A DNA stretch of 64,000 bases from a virus. The DNA lies in IMG/VR virus record IMGVR_UViG_3300025137_000020, positions 1 to 64,000 of that record; one strand, written 5' to 3'. Made by a program: the position numbers and the translations under genes. Shown here one piece after another: positions 37,702 to 48,400 of this stretch. The stretch's first letter is position 1; each line of letters begins with the position of its first letter. A model generated the notes under the pieces. That model was given only the letters and a program-made list of their open reading frames with translations, was not told the origin of the DNA and ran no database searches.

Positions 37702-39897
37702 TTAACTATTTGGGCCACTTGATTTATACACCTGCCCCGCATCTATTAATTGAGATTCATCTATTCGAGGTGGCCAACTAGTAGTACCGTATGTTTCATA
37801 CGGTGCTCGTGATGTACTTCTAAGATCACCTTGAGGTTCTACGACAGAAGTAATATGAATCCCGCGTCTCATTCCGTAGTTCCCCTCTTTTACCCATGAA
37901 ATCTCGCCATTCTGTTTTCCTTTCCACCCAATTAAATAGTATCCGTGACCTCCATGGCCACCGCCGCCACCTCTGTTACCTCCACCCCCGGTACTACCGC
38001 TTTGCCCGCCATAAGTTCTAATAGTTGGATGACCATATAAAGTATTATATATTACGACTACACTTCCGCCGGCCCCACCTCCGCCAGATGCGCTACCACC
38101 GTCGCCAGACCGCGTTCCATTAAGAGAGTTACCATTTTGGCCTCCTCCAACGCCTTCCTCATAGCAACTCGAAGAGCCTGAGCCGGGTGTATAAGCATTA
38201 CTGTTATCACTCGACCCTCTACCTTGTCCCCGCGCGTATAAAAGGGTCGCATCTGATTGATAATATGCTGAGTTAGTACCACCACTAGCACCACTGCTTT
38301 GATCCGATCGCTTACCCATAGGAATTGGTGCTAAATAGTAACTATTGGATACGTCGCCAGCTGATTCGACTGCAACCCCGCCCGTCTTTAAGTTTGGCGC
38401 GTCTGCAAATCTTATAATAGGCGCTACTAAGACAATACAACCGGCTCCAGTAGCATTTTTGCCACCCGGCACCCCGTCATATGTAATGGTACTCCGCCGC
38501 CAGCTACTGCCGCTGGAAACCGATGTACTGACGATGCCACCCTTGCCGCCGGCACCGCTCACTCCACCATAAAGAACTGGAAAATCATCGTTGTTGGCGT
38601 AGGGATCGGCCGCTAAACCATATTTACCTTTCATAGTATACCCAAAAGATTTCATAAATGATACAGCAGTACCATCCGCGCTTCTGCCACTGACTCCGTT
38701 GGCCCCTGAGCTATTGTTTCCGCGGTAGCCTCCACCTGCGCCACTCGCGCTTTGTACTACGCTGCCTGAAACGTTAGCGCCTTCGTCTATAGTGCGCTTA
38801 TAGCTTAATGCAGTGCTCGTGCCACCGGTGGCGGTGAGGGATCTGCTATTAGCACCACCACCACCGCCGCCACCACCAGTGCTAAAAATCTGGCTATATG
38901 CTGCGGCCGACCCAAAATCTGAGGTGGTGTTCGCTCCTGTTCGCGTTCCTGTGGGGTTTGCATTTATTCTTACCCCAGCTCCGAATGTAATAGACTTAGT
39001 AGCAAATATAATAACACGACCAGGATACCCAGTAGGAACCAGTTCTGTGTTATCTCGTATGACTACATCAGTAAAATTTTTAGTGCCATTGATTTTAGCA
39101 TTTATAAATTTGCCAATCCCTGCACTTGAATAATAACTACAATTTTCATCTGTGGAGCCGCCGCTGCGCGGTCTTCCTTCAAAATAAATGTACTCGAAAA
39201 AGTTATCTGCGAATAACTTGCGGACGGCGGAGGCGGGGTCACTCGTGTAAAACGGGTCTTCATACCAAATTCCACGGTAAGAGTATTCACTAGCGACGGA
39301 CGCCGATACCCTATCTGCATAAGGATACAGATTCTGACCTGACAGATACATTCTAGTAAATGGTGTTACACCAAATGGTACTTTAGATTCTCTTGAGAGC
39401 ATCCGTCGGTAGAAGGAGGTTCCACCTGAGGTGTATAGTGTTACTAATTCCCACCCGCCCCAACGCCTTCCAGCGCTTAATACACCATTATTATAAGTGG
39501 TAGATTCATTCCAAAGAAAAAAGTAGTCCAAGCCCAAAGGCGTATTATCATAAATTGATACAGCAACCCAAGCTTTTTTACCAACAAAAAAACCAGCGCT
39601 TTCAATTTCTGAACCGTCCAAACCTGCGTGGTAAGTTGCCGTTGACATTGTACTACGGTATCCTGGTGAAGCTGTATCAGTAGCAGTTATGGTAGTTTCA
39701 ACCCATTTAACACCATCTTGAGATGCGGGGTCGAAGTGTGGAAAGCTACTTGCGATGATCCCACTTTTAGGTTGGCCAGGATTGTATGTTTGTTTTACTT
39801 CATACTCGATTGGCCCATAAACGTGAGAGCCATCAGATCCGTCACCCCAGCGATACGGCTCGGGTGTTGTTATTTCAACTTGACCGTGTCTACTCAT
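37702..39897 (-). CDS. glycine-rich virion protein, putative adhesin
   Basis: A 731-residue protein. The N-terminal part (about 1-280) is a mixed domain starting MSRHGQVEITTPEPYRWGDG. From about residue 290 onward, glycine-rich segments recur (FSTGGGGGGGGANSRS; GAGGGYRGNNSSGANG; 'GGSASGGGGAGGSVVVIYN'; 'STGGGGNRGGGGGHGGHGYY'), interleaved with short variable loops. This pattern resembles the polyglycine-II adhesins of T4-like phages (gp38 of S16/T2 type), where the glycine strands pack and the loops bind host receptor. The local DNA is more GC-rich than its neighbours because of the Gly codons. Adhesin role is inference from composition and position beside the fibre gene. Confidence 0.75.
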   Translation of the reverse strand: MSRHGQVEITTPEPYRWGDGSDGSHVYGPIEYEVKQTYNPGQPKSGIIASSFPHFDPASQDGVKWVETTITATDTASPGYRSTMSTATYHAGLDGSEIESAGFFVGKKAWVAVSIYDNTPLGLDYFFLWNESTTYNNGVLSAGRRWGGWELVTLYTSGGTSFYRRMLSRESKVPFGVTPFTRMYLSGQNLYPYADRVSASVASEYSYRGIWYEDPFYTSDPASAVRKLFADNFFEYIYFEGRPRSGGSTDENCSYYSSAGIGKFINAKINGTKNFTDVVIRDNTELVPTGYPGRVIIFATKSITFGAGVRINANPTGTRTGANTTSDFGSAAAYSQIFSTGGGGGGGGANSRSLTATGGTSTALSYKRTIDEGANVSGSVVQSASGAGGGYRGNNSSGANGVSGRSADGTAVSFMKSFGYTMKGKYGLAADPYANNDDFPVLYGGVSGAGGKGGIVSTSVSSGSSWRRSTITYDGVPGGKNATGAGCIVLVAPIIRFADAPNLKTGGVAVESAGDVSNSYYLAPIPMGKRSDQSSGASGGTNSAYYQSDATLLYARGQGRGSSDNSNAYTPGSGSSSCYEEGVGGGQNGNSLNGTRSGDGGSASGGGGAGGSVVVIYNTLYGHPTIRTYGGQSGSTGGGGNRGGGGGHGGHGYYLIGWKGKQNGEISWVKEGNYGMRRGIHITSVVEPQGDLRSTSRAPYETYGTTSWPPRIDESQLIDAGQVYKSSGPNS

Positions 39898-39903
39898 ATT
39901 TTA

Positions 39904-42900
39904 TTAGCTAGGTTGTAAATCGTATGTGATTGCTGCGTAGAAGATACCTGATACATATACACCAGATAGAATATCAACTCCGTCGGGTCCAGGTGTTAAT
40001 GTTGGATCACCGCCTGCAAAGTGCATATTGCTTGGAAAATCAATGTCGTAACTACCAGCGTTTTTGATGATCATTGTAAATGCTCCACCGGTGTCTCGAG
40101 TACTGTTCGCGGACAATGTCATAGTAGAATTACCACTTACATTAATAACATGAACATTAGAATCTCCTAGATATATTGTAAATGCACCATTAGCAGTAGT
40201 TGTCTTAATGTTATTTGTGACAGTACCTTGAAATTTTACATGATTCGAATCGTGGTGATAGCTAAACACTCTGTGCTCGGCACCACCAGAGCTATTACCA
40301 GTTTCCTCTGGTCTTGACGTACCGCTGATTTGAGTTGTGCTAGCAGATTTTCTAAAGAATGTTATTTCGTCCTCACTTCCAACAACTGAAGGGTTGTTGT
40401 CGCCGTTGTATAAGAAACCACCACCGTGAGTACCCGATTGGCCAACGTAAATTCTACCAGTTCCTTGGGAGGTACCCATAAGTCGAAGCTCTGCGACTTC
40501 GGTATCTGGTGCGACTATATCAATACCCTCGCCATTGGCGTAGTGACCACTAGGAGAAGCTGTACCAATACCAAGTCTCCGTCGTGACTGGTCGTATACC
40601 ATACCATTGGTATCAATTGTCAAATCTCCACTTGCTACAATTGGCTGGCTGAATGTAATATTACTAGAATTGAACTGCGCCACTGTAGAAGAACCACCTG
40701 GCTGTAGTTTAATATTTTTAGCCGCTGCAGCAGTTGCAGTAGTTCTAATTTCAAGACCTGAAGAGCTGGCTTTAATAGCATGAAGGGAACCACCACCAGA
40801 GCTTTCAAATCTAATATGGTCACCCACATCAGTAGTTCCAGTTTTTGTAGATTTTAAACTTAACACCGCATCTGGTGTGATGTCCATTGCGGTGGCATTG
40901 CCAGAAATGAATAGAGCATTTTCAAATATGTTCGATCCATTTCTGCTGATTTTATATCTATCTACTTTAGTTGCACTATTGGCTCTACGTGTTGTAATAG
41001 AGAAGATTCGATCGTCGGCAGTACCTACTTTAATAGTAGCTTGCATTACCCCGCTTCTATAAAAATCAAGAACCGAGGAATCGGCATTTACATTAAACCC
41101 ACCACATGCATTAGTTTTTCGCGAGAACATGAAAAATGGACTTCCGCTATTGTGATTAAACGAAAATCCTTGGTCTGTATTGTTTAAACCAGGTACGCCA
41201 GTGCTGTCAGTAAGTGCGCCAGTTGAATCAGTCTTAAACAAGATAAGCCTGGTTGTGGTCATATCAAGCGCGTAATCTGTATCAGCTGACGAGCCAGATT
41301 GGGTTTGCAAATCGTTATCGGCTAGATTTTGAGCCGTCCTTGCCATTAATCCTAACCTATTGTATGAAGTGTTAATATTGTTTCTAAAGGTAGTACCCGT
41401 TGTGTGCCTAACTACAAAGTGGTCGCCACTGCTGTTATCGCAGAGGTCTAAAACAAGACTACCGTAATCAGTGGCGTTGGTCGTCGCGGAGGAGTCTTTA
41501 CTGTTTTCAGCATATAATCTTGCGCCATCTGTACCATCTCCAGCAGCTTGCTTATCGATGGCTGGAAACTGTAAGTATTCTTTTCTATTCAGATAACTGC
41601 TACTATCACCGGAAGATGCGAAGGTCCCAGCCGTTCCGCGTATACGTACTGTCCCTTGTACATCCAATGCTTCAGCTGGTGTTGTAACACCTATACCAAT
41701 CGAATCCGATTCGATCGTGGGCACTTTGAACTTAACTAAAGATTCGACTTCAGTACTATTCCAATCCATAACCCTGGTACTATCAGAATATAGGGCGAGG
41801 TCTTCGGAGTTATTTCCATGTGTTCTAAAATAATGGCTTTTACCAGTACCAAAAGTGCCTTCTATCTTTAACGCAATATTGTTCTCGAAATCTCCTTTTA
41901 AATGAAGTTGGGCATCTGGATTAGTAAGGCCTATGCCAACCTTACCATCTGTATCGATAGCTAATCTTTCTTTGCTATCAGTTTGATCATAAATTCTAAA
42001 TACTCCAGCATCAGTAATAAGTCTAAAGTGACCTTCAGAGTTCTGTAAGTCGTAGCCAGCTTGGCCAGCGCCTGTTGTCTTAACCAAGACTTTAGCACTC
42101 CCCACAGTTGTGTCAGTTACATCTAGAAGTGCAGTAGGAGCGGTGACTCCTCCAATACCAACTTTTCCATCAGTATCAACTACGAACTTTGTTTGTGCTG
42201 GACGAGCCGTGTCAATGCCATCTGCGGCATAACCAAGCATAAAGGTAGATTGAAGATAGCCGCTTCCCGCAAACCATTCACGATCATTGGCACTAACTGC
42301 GCTATTTAAGCTATCTTTAATATAAATCCCTGCGGCTCTACCTTCGAATCCTATTAGGTTTATGACTGCAGTATCCAACGGCGCAGCGCCGTCATCGGCT
42401 ACATCTACCACTAATCCGCCATGACTAGTCGTCCTAATCGTTCCGCCGGCGACGATGGAACCTACATCAGAAATATTACCAGATGCATCAACATCAAAAT
42501 TACCATTAGCGGCCTGTATAGTTCCGTCTGCATATATGTTACCACTAATATGAAGATTGCTACCGACATAAAGCTTCTTGGTCACGGCTAATCCGCCAGA
42601 TAAAGTATTTGCTCCACCGTCTGCTGAGCTTGTTGCGTCTGTTGTTAAAGTATTAGTAAATATACCATTCATTGATATACCACCAACCTCATCCAAATCT
42701 ACTTGGTTAAACTCTACAGTAGCTGAACTTCCCGTTGATGATATTCCAGTAACATTCAAATTACCAGTGATATTAACATTACCTTTTAATTTAGCGTCTC
42801 CATCGACCTGAAATTTGTATGGTCCGTAAGTCCGGCCATCTAAATCTACAGTAGCATCAGCCGAAGTTGCGTTTATTCCTACAAAACTATTGTCGGAGTC

Positions 42901-45219
42901 GATGGTTAGAGCGGTGTGCGTCGCGTCAACTTTTCTAAAGAAGTGCTTCGACGCGTCATAATAGGCTTTATTCTGTTGAGAGGCTTCGCTCCAAGTTCCG
43001 CTGTATAATTCTATATTTGCTCCACCGACGTTCAAAGCGTCACTCTGTAATATTAACTTCCGAGCTGTATTAGTGCCAAATGCACCTATGGTTCCACTAT
43101 TTAGGAATATTCCTGCGGTCGCAAATCCGACATCGTAAGCACTAGTTGCACCAATACTCAGCCGTTGATTCGATGGGTTATAAATTAATTTATTGCTAGC
43201 GGTACTACCAATTTCTAAATTGCCGAGACCTACAATTGAACTAGTTGAAAGTAGAGAACCACCAGTGACCGCCGAGCTAGCAGTAAGCGCTCCAGTTACA
43301 GTTGTTGTTGAATCTGTAATTGTAAGTCTATTACTGTTAGCAATTTTAAATTGGTGTTCTGTAGAGCCGGTAGAATCTTTTTCTATTCGATAATCATTGG
43401 ATACAAAAGTACCATCACCATCACGGGTTTGGATTTCAAATGTATGGTCATTGCCAATAGTTAAATTAGTCTGATTATATCCAGTAGTAGTACTATCACC
43501 ACCTGTAGGTGAGTTAGACGTATCAAAAAGTTTAAACGATGGATTAGTACTTTTAGCGATGATCTGACCGATGGCAGTGATACTCCCCGTAGTACTAAGC
43601 TCTCCACTACTAGTAAGTGTCATCTTAGTAGCAGCACCGTGGATACCGCCTATGCCGAATTTAATAGAACCCGTACCAGCATTTGACATATAAAATGCTT
43701 CATCTCTATGCCCTTGGATACCGTATCCATTAAATCGAGCATTTTGGTCACCCGGGTCACCATTTGTCCCTGTACCATCGCTGAAGAAGTCATTAACGCC
43801 TTTAATTGTTCCACCGACGTGCAATGTCGAAGATGGGGTGACGCCAGTACCAAGATTAATACCAACTCTATCATTGCCGGCATCTACAAATAGTGTGTCG
43901 TCATCGACATTCAAATCTGCCCCTGTTGAAATTAATACATCTTTTCTAAAATCAAATTTTCTATCGACGATAACCGTATTACCAGCTACTCCCAGCGAAA
44001 TAGTATCGCCTTGCAGCTGGCTAAACAGAGTTCTTAAATCTTGGAAATCAGATTCCCGTGGAATCTGCATATCGAATGAACTGCTTCCAGTATATCCACT
44101 GGACAATGGGCTATTCAACCCATAAGTTAAATTCTGTTTAGATATTGAATCAACATGACCATAAGCATCAAATCCAATATTAGATAAAATCTCTACTTCT
44201 CTATGTCCGACTTCAGAATTTGCTGGAGAAGAAGACGTAAACGTCTGGTCAGATTGAACACTAACCGCAGCATGATTAAGTGTAACCGTCTGATTGACCC
44301 CATTATTAAGAAAGAAGTTTCCGCCATCAGTTAAATGATTACCAGCAGTGACTGTAACAAGTTTATTATTAGCTGAGTTGACTTCTAATTCACTGACTAC
44401 GGTCAGCTGACCATATTGATTATAAGTAATTTGTGGTACTAATACCTTTCTTATTTTACCAGATGTGTGGGTGTAAGCTTGAGCTTCTTCTTCATCTGAT
44501 ATTGCACCTTTGGTGGCTGCGGTAATTAAACTAGTAAGACCAACTTCGGCTGCACCACCATTATTAACAACACCATTTGTTACAGTAATATTTCCGCCAG
44601 AAGCACCAGCTAAAGTCTTTACGTAGTTTCCGTGAGTTTTAACTCCAAGCTCAAGTGAATAATCTTTTACCGTAACTTTACCACTAGAAGAGTCTATATC
44701 TAACGGCCCTTTCTTTTCGTTTCCTGCTCCTAGCTGGTCGTTTCCATCAGCTCCAAATGTTTGATTGGTGTTAGAAAGTATACCACCTAATTCATTATCT
44801 TTAGCTGTAAGCAGGTTGATTGTTCTATCGGCTTGCAGATTGCCCGTTCCGTCTAACCCTATTCCAGCTGTTATAACAATAGTATCCCAAGCTTTATTTG
44901 ATAAGTCAGTAGCAATAGCAGATAAGTCTTCTGCATGTTCGGTAAGATTAACATCTATTTCAGAAATATCACCATCATTCTTAGTAATTTGACTTTGATG
45001 ACTTACAATTGCAGTATTAAAGTCTGATGCCAATTGATTTAAATTCTTACGAAGTTCTTCAATCGTATTTGTATTTTTAACACCACCACTTGGGAATGCC
45101 GATAAATCAGCTGCGGAGTACGCGGCTGCATATGGACTACTTAACGCAGTCGGCGAATCAGCAGAGATTGTTCTGGCAGTATATGCTGGAGATTGGTGTG
45201 TTTGAGTTCCTGTTGGCAT
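39904..45219 (-). CDS. long tail fibre protein (1771 aa)
   Basis: A very long repetitive beta protein. The N-terminus has a Pro/Ser/Ala-rich start, then a coiled segment ('TNTIEELRKNLNQLASDFNT'), then 'WDTIVITAGIGLDGTGNLQA', a shaft repeat type known from T4 gp12/gp34 relatives. Repeats of the G-x-V-G-I-G-x-T-x-P-x-A-x-L form occur many times (for example 'GKVGIGLTNPDAQLHLKGDF' and 'RRLGIGTASPSGHYANGEGI'), as in the plus-strand fibre at 17905-20817. The C-terminal about 100 residues form a distinct tip. Likely a trimeric fibre or connector between baseplate and adhesin. The next gene (731 aa) follows six bases after its stop. Confidence 0.85.
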   Translation of the reverse strand: MPTGTQTHQSPAYTARTISADSPTALSSPYAAAYSAADLSAFPSGGVKNTNTIEELRKNLNQLASDFNTAIVSHQSQITKNDGDISEIDVNLTEHAEDLSAIATDLSNKAWDTIVITAGIGLDGTGNLQADRTINLLTAKDNELGGILSNTNQTFGADGNDQLGAGNEKKGPLDIDSSSGKVTVKDYSLELGVKTHGNYVKTLAGASGGNITVTNGVVNNGGAAEVGLTSLITAATKGAISDEEEAQAYTHTSGKIRKVLVPQITYNQYGQLTVVSELEVNSANNKLVTVTAGNHLTDGGNFFLNNGVNQTVTLNHAAVSVQSDQTFTSSSPANSEVGHREVEILSNIGFDAYGHVDSISKQNLTYGLNSPLSSGYTGSSSFDMQIPRESDFQDLRTLFSQLQGDTISLGVAGNTVIVDRKFDFRKDVLISTGADLNVDDDTLFVDAGNDRVGINLGTGVTPSSTLHVGGTIKGVNDFFSDGTGTNGDPGDQNARFNGYGIQGHRDEAFYMSNAGTGSIKFGIGGIHGAATKMTLTSSGELSTTGSITAIGQIIAKSTNPSFKLFDTSNSPTGGDSTTTGYNQTNLTIGNDHTFEIQTRDGDGTFVSNDYRIEKDSTGSTEHQFKIANSNRLTITDSTTTVTGALTASSAVTGGSLLSTSSIVGLGNLEIGSTASNKLIYNPSNQRLSIGATSAYDVGFATAGIFLNSGTIGAFGTNTARKLILQSDALNVGGANIELYSGTWSEASQQNKAYYDASKHFFRKVDATHTALTIDSDNSFVGINATSADATVDLDGRTYGPYKFQVDGDAKLKGNVNITGNLNVTGISSTGSSATVEFNQVDLDEVGGISMNGIFTNTLTTDATSSADGGANTLSGGLAVTKKLYVGSNLHISGNIYADGTIQAANGNFDVDASGNISDVGSIVAGGTIRTTSHGGLVVDVADDGAAPLDTAVINLIGFEGRAAGIYIKDSLNSAVSANDREWFAGSGYLQSTFMLGYAADGIDTARPAQTKFVVDTDGKVGIGGVTAPTALLDVTDTTVGSAKVLVKTTGAGQAGYDLQNSEGHFRLITDAGVFRIYDQTDSKERLAIDTDGKVGIGLTNPDAQLHLKGDFENNIALKIEGTFGTGKSHYFRTHGNNSEDLALYSDSTRVMDWNSTEVESLVKFKVPTIESDSIGIGVTTPAEALDVQGTVRIRGTAGTFASSGDSSSYLNRKEYLQFPAIDKQAAGDGTDGARLYAENSKDSSATTNATDYGSLVLDLCDNSSGDHFVVRHTTGTTFRNNINTSYNRLGLMARTAQNLADNDLQTQSGSSADTDYALDMTTTRLILFKTDSTGALTDSTGVPGLNNTDQGFSFNHNSGSPFFMFSRKTNACGGFNVNADSSVLDFYRSGVMQATIKVGTADDRIFSITTRRANSATKVDRYKISRNGSNIFENALFISGNATAMDITPDAVLSLKSTKTGTTDVGDHIRFESSGGGSLHAIKASSSGLEIRTTATAAAAKNIKLQPGGSSTVAQFNSSNITFSQPIVASGDLTIDTNGMVYDQSRRRLGIGTASPSGHYANGEGIDIVAPDTEVAELRLMGTSQGTGRIYVGQSGTHGGGFLYNGDNNPSVVGSEDEITFFRKSASTTQISGTSRPEETGNSSGGAEHRVFSYHHDSNHVKFQGTVTNNIKTTTANGAFTIYLGDSNVHVINVSGNSTMTLSANSTRDTGGAFTMIIKNAGSYDIDFPSNMHFAGGDPTLTPGPDGVDILSGVYVSGIFYAAITYDLQPS

Positions 45220-45225
45220 CTTTGT

Positions 45226-45441
45226 TTAACCTATTTTATTTATTAAATTTTTTACTAAATCTTTTAGTTCATTTACTTCAGCTCTTAAATTATTCATATT
45301 ATTTTTTTCTTCTAGAATCCTCTGTTTCTTTATAATATACTTTTCGTAAGCTTCACTGTCTGTATTTATAATAGCTTTAGAGTAATTATTCCTAAGCAGT
45401 TTAGGATTATCCTTAATTTGATGAAAATTACAATCGCTCAT
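45226..45441 (-). CDS. small coiled-coil protein (71 aa)
   Basis: A short gene between two giant structural genes. I start it at the ATG at 45441, one base after the upstream stop, instead of the longer frame from 45510, which would overlap that gene by 68 bases. The protein begins MSDCNFHQIKDNPKLLRNNY and has a C-terminal coiled coil ('NLRAEVNELKDLVKNLINKI'). I recall small proteins with a similar start in marine T4-like phages. A trimerisation or assembly factor for the following fibre is plausible but unproven. Confidence 0.7.
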   Translation of the reverse strand: MSDCNFHQIKDNPKLLRNNYSKAIINTDSEAYEKYIIKKQRILEEKNNMNNLRAEVNELKDLVKNLINKIG

Positions 45442-45442
45442 T

Positions 45443-48400
45443 TTATTGGGTTGCGATTGCTCTAAAGTTTTTAATCTCTGGTACAATAGCGCTATCTGCA
45501 GTTGTACCATCGGATGCCACAGACCTTAGTATAATTTTTATCTGAAATTTAGTAAATAGATTTATGTCATCAGAAGTTGATGTTCGAAAGTGTACTTCTC
45601 TGAAGTTCCCGCTGACTGGTATAGTTGCCGATTCTAATTTAACGTATGCGCTTGATCCAGTGATGTCATCAAATCTAGCATACACATCTACATTACATTG
45701 TGGCAAAGGCCTTTTAATGTCCATATATACGTCTAGCCTATCCGCCGAGTTGTCTAAAACTACTGGCTTCGTGATATATCTTGCATCTGCATTGCCATGT
45801 GTCTCTCTAGTTTCATTAGTCAAATCATTGTCAATGTTATTCTTAATTGACAATAATGATAATCTTTGAACATCTAATTGTGGAGTTACGTATTTATTGT
45901 TAGACTTTAGCGTTGCTGTTAAAGCTAATCGATTTGCATATAAATCTACTGTAGAATGTAGATTTAGAACTCTACCCGGCGATATGGAATACGTTTCACC
46001 GGCTACAGTAAGACTATATGAAATCGAAGTTCCTGGTAGTTCAACTGAGTTACCTGCATTCAGATTAATCGCGTCACACTTTACTGGATTGCCCGAAGTC
46101 GTACCTGCAGGAAAAATTTTAGTAAATGAAGAATATCCACATGTAGTAGATGTTTTAGTTACAGACGATCCGCTTTCAAAGAATTGCATATAATTGATTT
46201 TCATCTTGAAATCTTTATTTTGATCAGGCGTCCAAGTTGAAGCATTAGCTGATTTGAGAGATACACCAGTATAAGGATTCTTTGTAATTCTTTGAGAACC
46301 TGCTCCTACATCAATTCCACCAACTTCAGAATGCCATAATGTCCAATCTGGCGAGTTACTCATTACTACGATAGCATATTCACTTCCGCCTTTGAGATGT
46401 ACTGGAGAGTCAAACACAAACTTAGTGGCTAATGAAGCATTGGTTGGGTCGACTTCTGCAATTGTTTTAGTCCCCACCGCTGCAGCGGCAGCGAGAGTTG
46501 CAGAAGCTCCGGCATCAACTGCGGCTTGAGCATTTGGGTATCTTTCAACTCTACTAAATGGAATCATTTTTTGGGTTGGAATACCATTCTCTGTTGGTAC
46601 CAAGTGTATTGAAACTGGTAATTTACTATGAGATTTAGCAAAGTATAAATCAATATCTTTTAGTGTTATGCCAGCTGGGTATAAATCTCCATCTATTAAG
46701 AAGGTTTGTGCAAGAGGGTCAACGTGTCTAATTCTGCCAGTAGCTGCTACCTGAGTAGTTGTTAATGTTCTATTTGATTCAACTCGTCTTTCGTCAATTG
46801 CGACTCTTCTTGTAGTTAAAACTTGCTCTTCAACTGTCTGCAATAGGCCTCTAGCTGCGTATGTAGCTTTAGCATATGTTGTAGCAGCAGTCAAATCATT
46901 ATTAGAATCGTCTGAAAATATTACTTCTCTTTCACCAGTTCTAAATCTGAGCGCGTCGTTATTTGGAATAACCAAATAACCTGTCAATGTGCCAGCGTCA
47001 TTACTCACTAAAGTGTCTGCTGAGATATCACCTGGAGAATCGTTAGTGTGGTCTTGACGGGTCGAATCGTCTCTAAATTCGACAAACGCAGTAGATTTAA
47101 CATAACCACTAACATCAACGCCATCAAAGAACGGATATATTGTAGTGTTAGGTTTTAATCCGGTAGCTCTAAAATACACTCTCCTTGAACGGATAAATGG
47201 TACAAAAGATACATCAACAACTTTGTCTCCTAAACTTTCTCTAATTGTTTCGAGTTCAGCAAACTGTTGCATGCCGTCTCTAGTTTGAATAGTTGATGTA
47301 GTTCTCGCCTCTAGTTCAATCTGAGCGCGTCTTTGGTTTACTGCTGTTACAGTACCACCATTAAATGTTGGTACCTCTAAAGTGTTTCTATGCCCGCATC
47401 TGCAATTTCTAGTATGGGTTGTCCCGCCATGCTGCCTCATAATATTTGCGGTCGAGGTCATGTTATTCCAACCCAAACTCCTAGTTTCGGTTACTCCACT
47501 CCAAGTTGTGTTCCAATCGTTCCAACGAGTACCTTCTGATGCTAATTGTTCATTTACTAGATTTAAAATAGCTTCAGAATTACCATCTTGTGATATAATT
47601 ACTTCTGGTCTGCGATTAGTATCTCTCCATTCATCATTGTCAGGCGAGAGCTTAACTTCACCCACCCAAGATGCTACATCAAATGGATTAACACTTATTG
47701 CAACTGATGCGAATGGTTGGTCAATCAACGTACCGATTGAGCTAGAATTTAATCTAATAATATCTTCTTGGCCGATTGGTGAAGGGTCATCCACTATGCC
47801 CCCGGTGGTTTTTAGTTTGTCGTCTGCTTTATTGCCGGCTCCTGGTGTCCCAAGAGTAATTCCGATATTGGTAGTACGAAATGATGGCCTTAAGATTCCT
47901 TTTTCAGGCTCTATTGATATTCTATAACCAGGGTCACTCGGCATGCCGATTGCGTGACCTTTAAATTCATCGACCATAATTCCATGCTTAAATCTGTCAA
48001 TGATAGTATCATCGTCAAGCACTTTTTGATCTTTTGTAATCTGCTCTAAAAGGGATAATGAAGAATAGTACTCTAAGTTCTTAACGCGTCGGTCAATCTT
48101 ACCGATGTCTTTCATCGTATAACGACGATTGTCATGGTAACCTATCTCGATACCCTGTACGGAATTTGTGTAAGCTGGTACATCTAAATCATAGAGCAAC
48201 ATTGCGTTATCTGGTATAGATTGAGGACCATTTGCTTCTGTATCGCCTTCTAAATATTCAAACTCGCCATTTGTTTTTAAAACTATTCTGTCGTGTCGAG
48301 GAATAAAAAATTCAATATTACCAAACTCAATAATACCATTGGGGTCAATAGAAACATTTGAGCCTCTAAAGTCAATCATATCTAATAAATGTCGACCGCT

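Noticed and set aside
45363-45370. TATAAATA on the minus strand inside the 71-aa gene
   Set aside because: It could serve the 1771-aa fibre gene 140 bases downstream, but it lies inside a coding frame and the spacing is unlike the other boxes, so it is not listed as a promoter.
45442-45510. 23-residue N-terminal extension of the 71-aa coiled-coil protein
   Set aside because: It overlaps the end of the 1732-aa gene; the ATG one base after that gene's stop fits the compact layout better.
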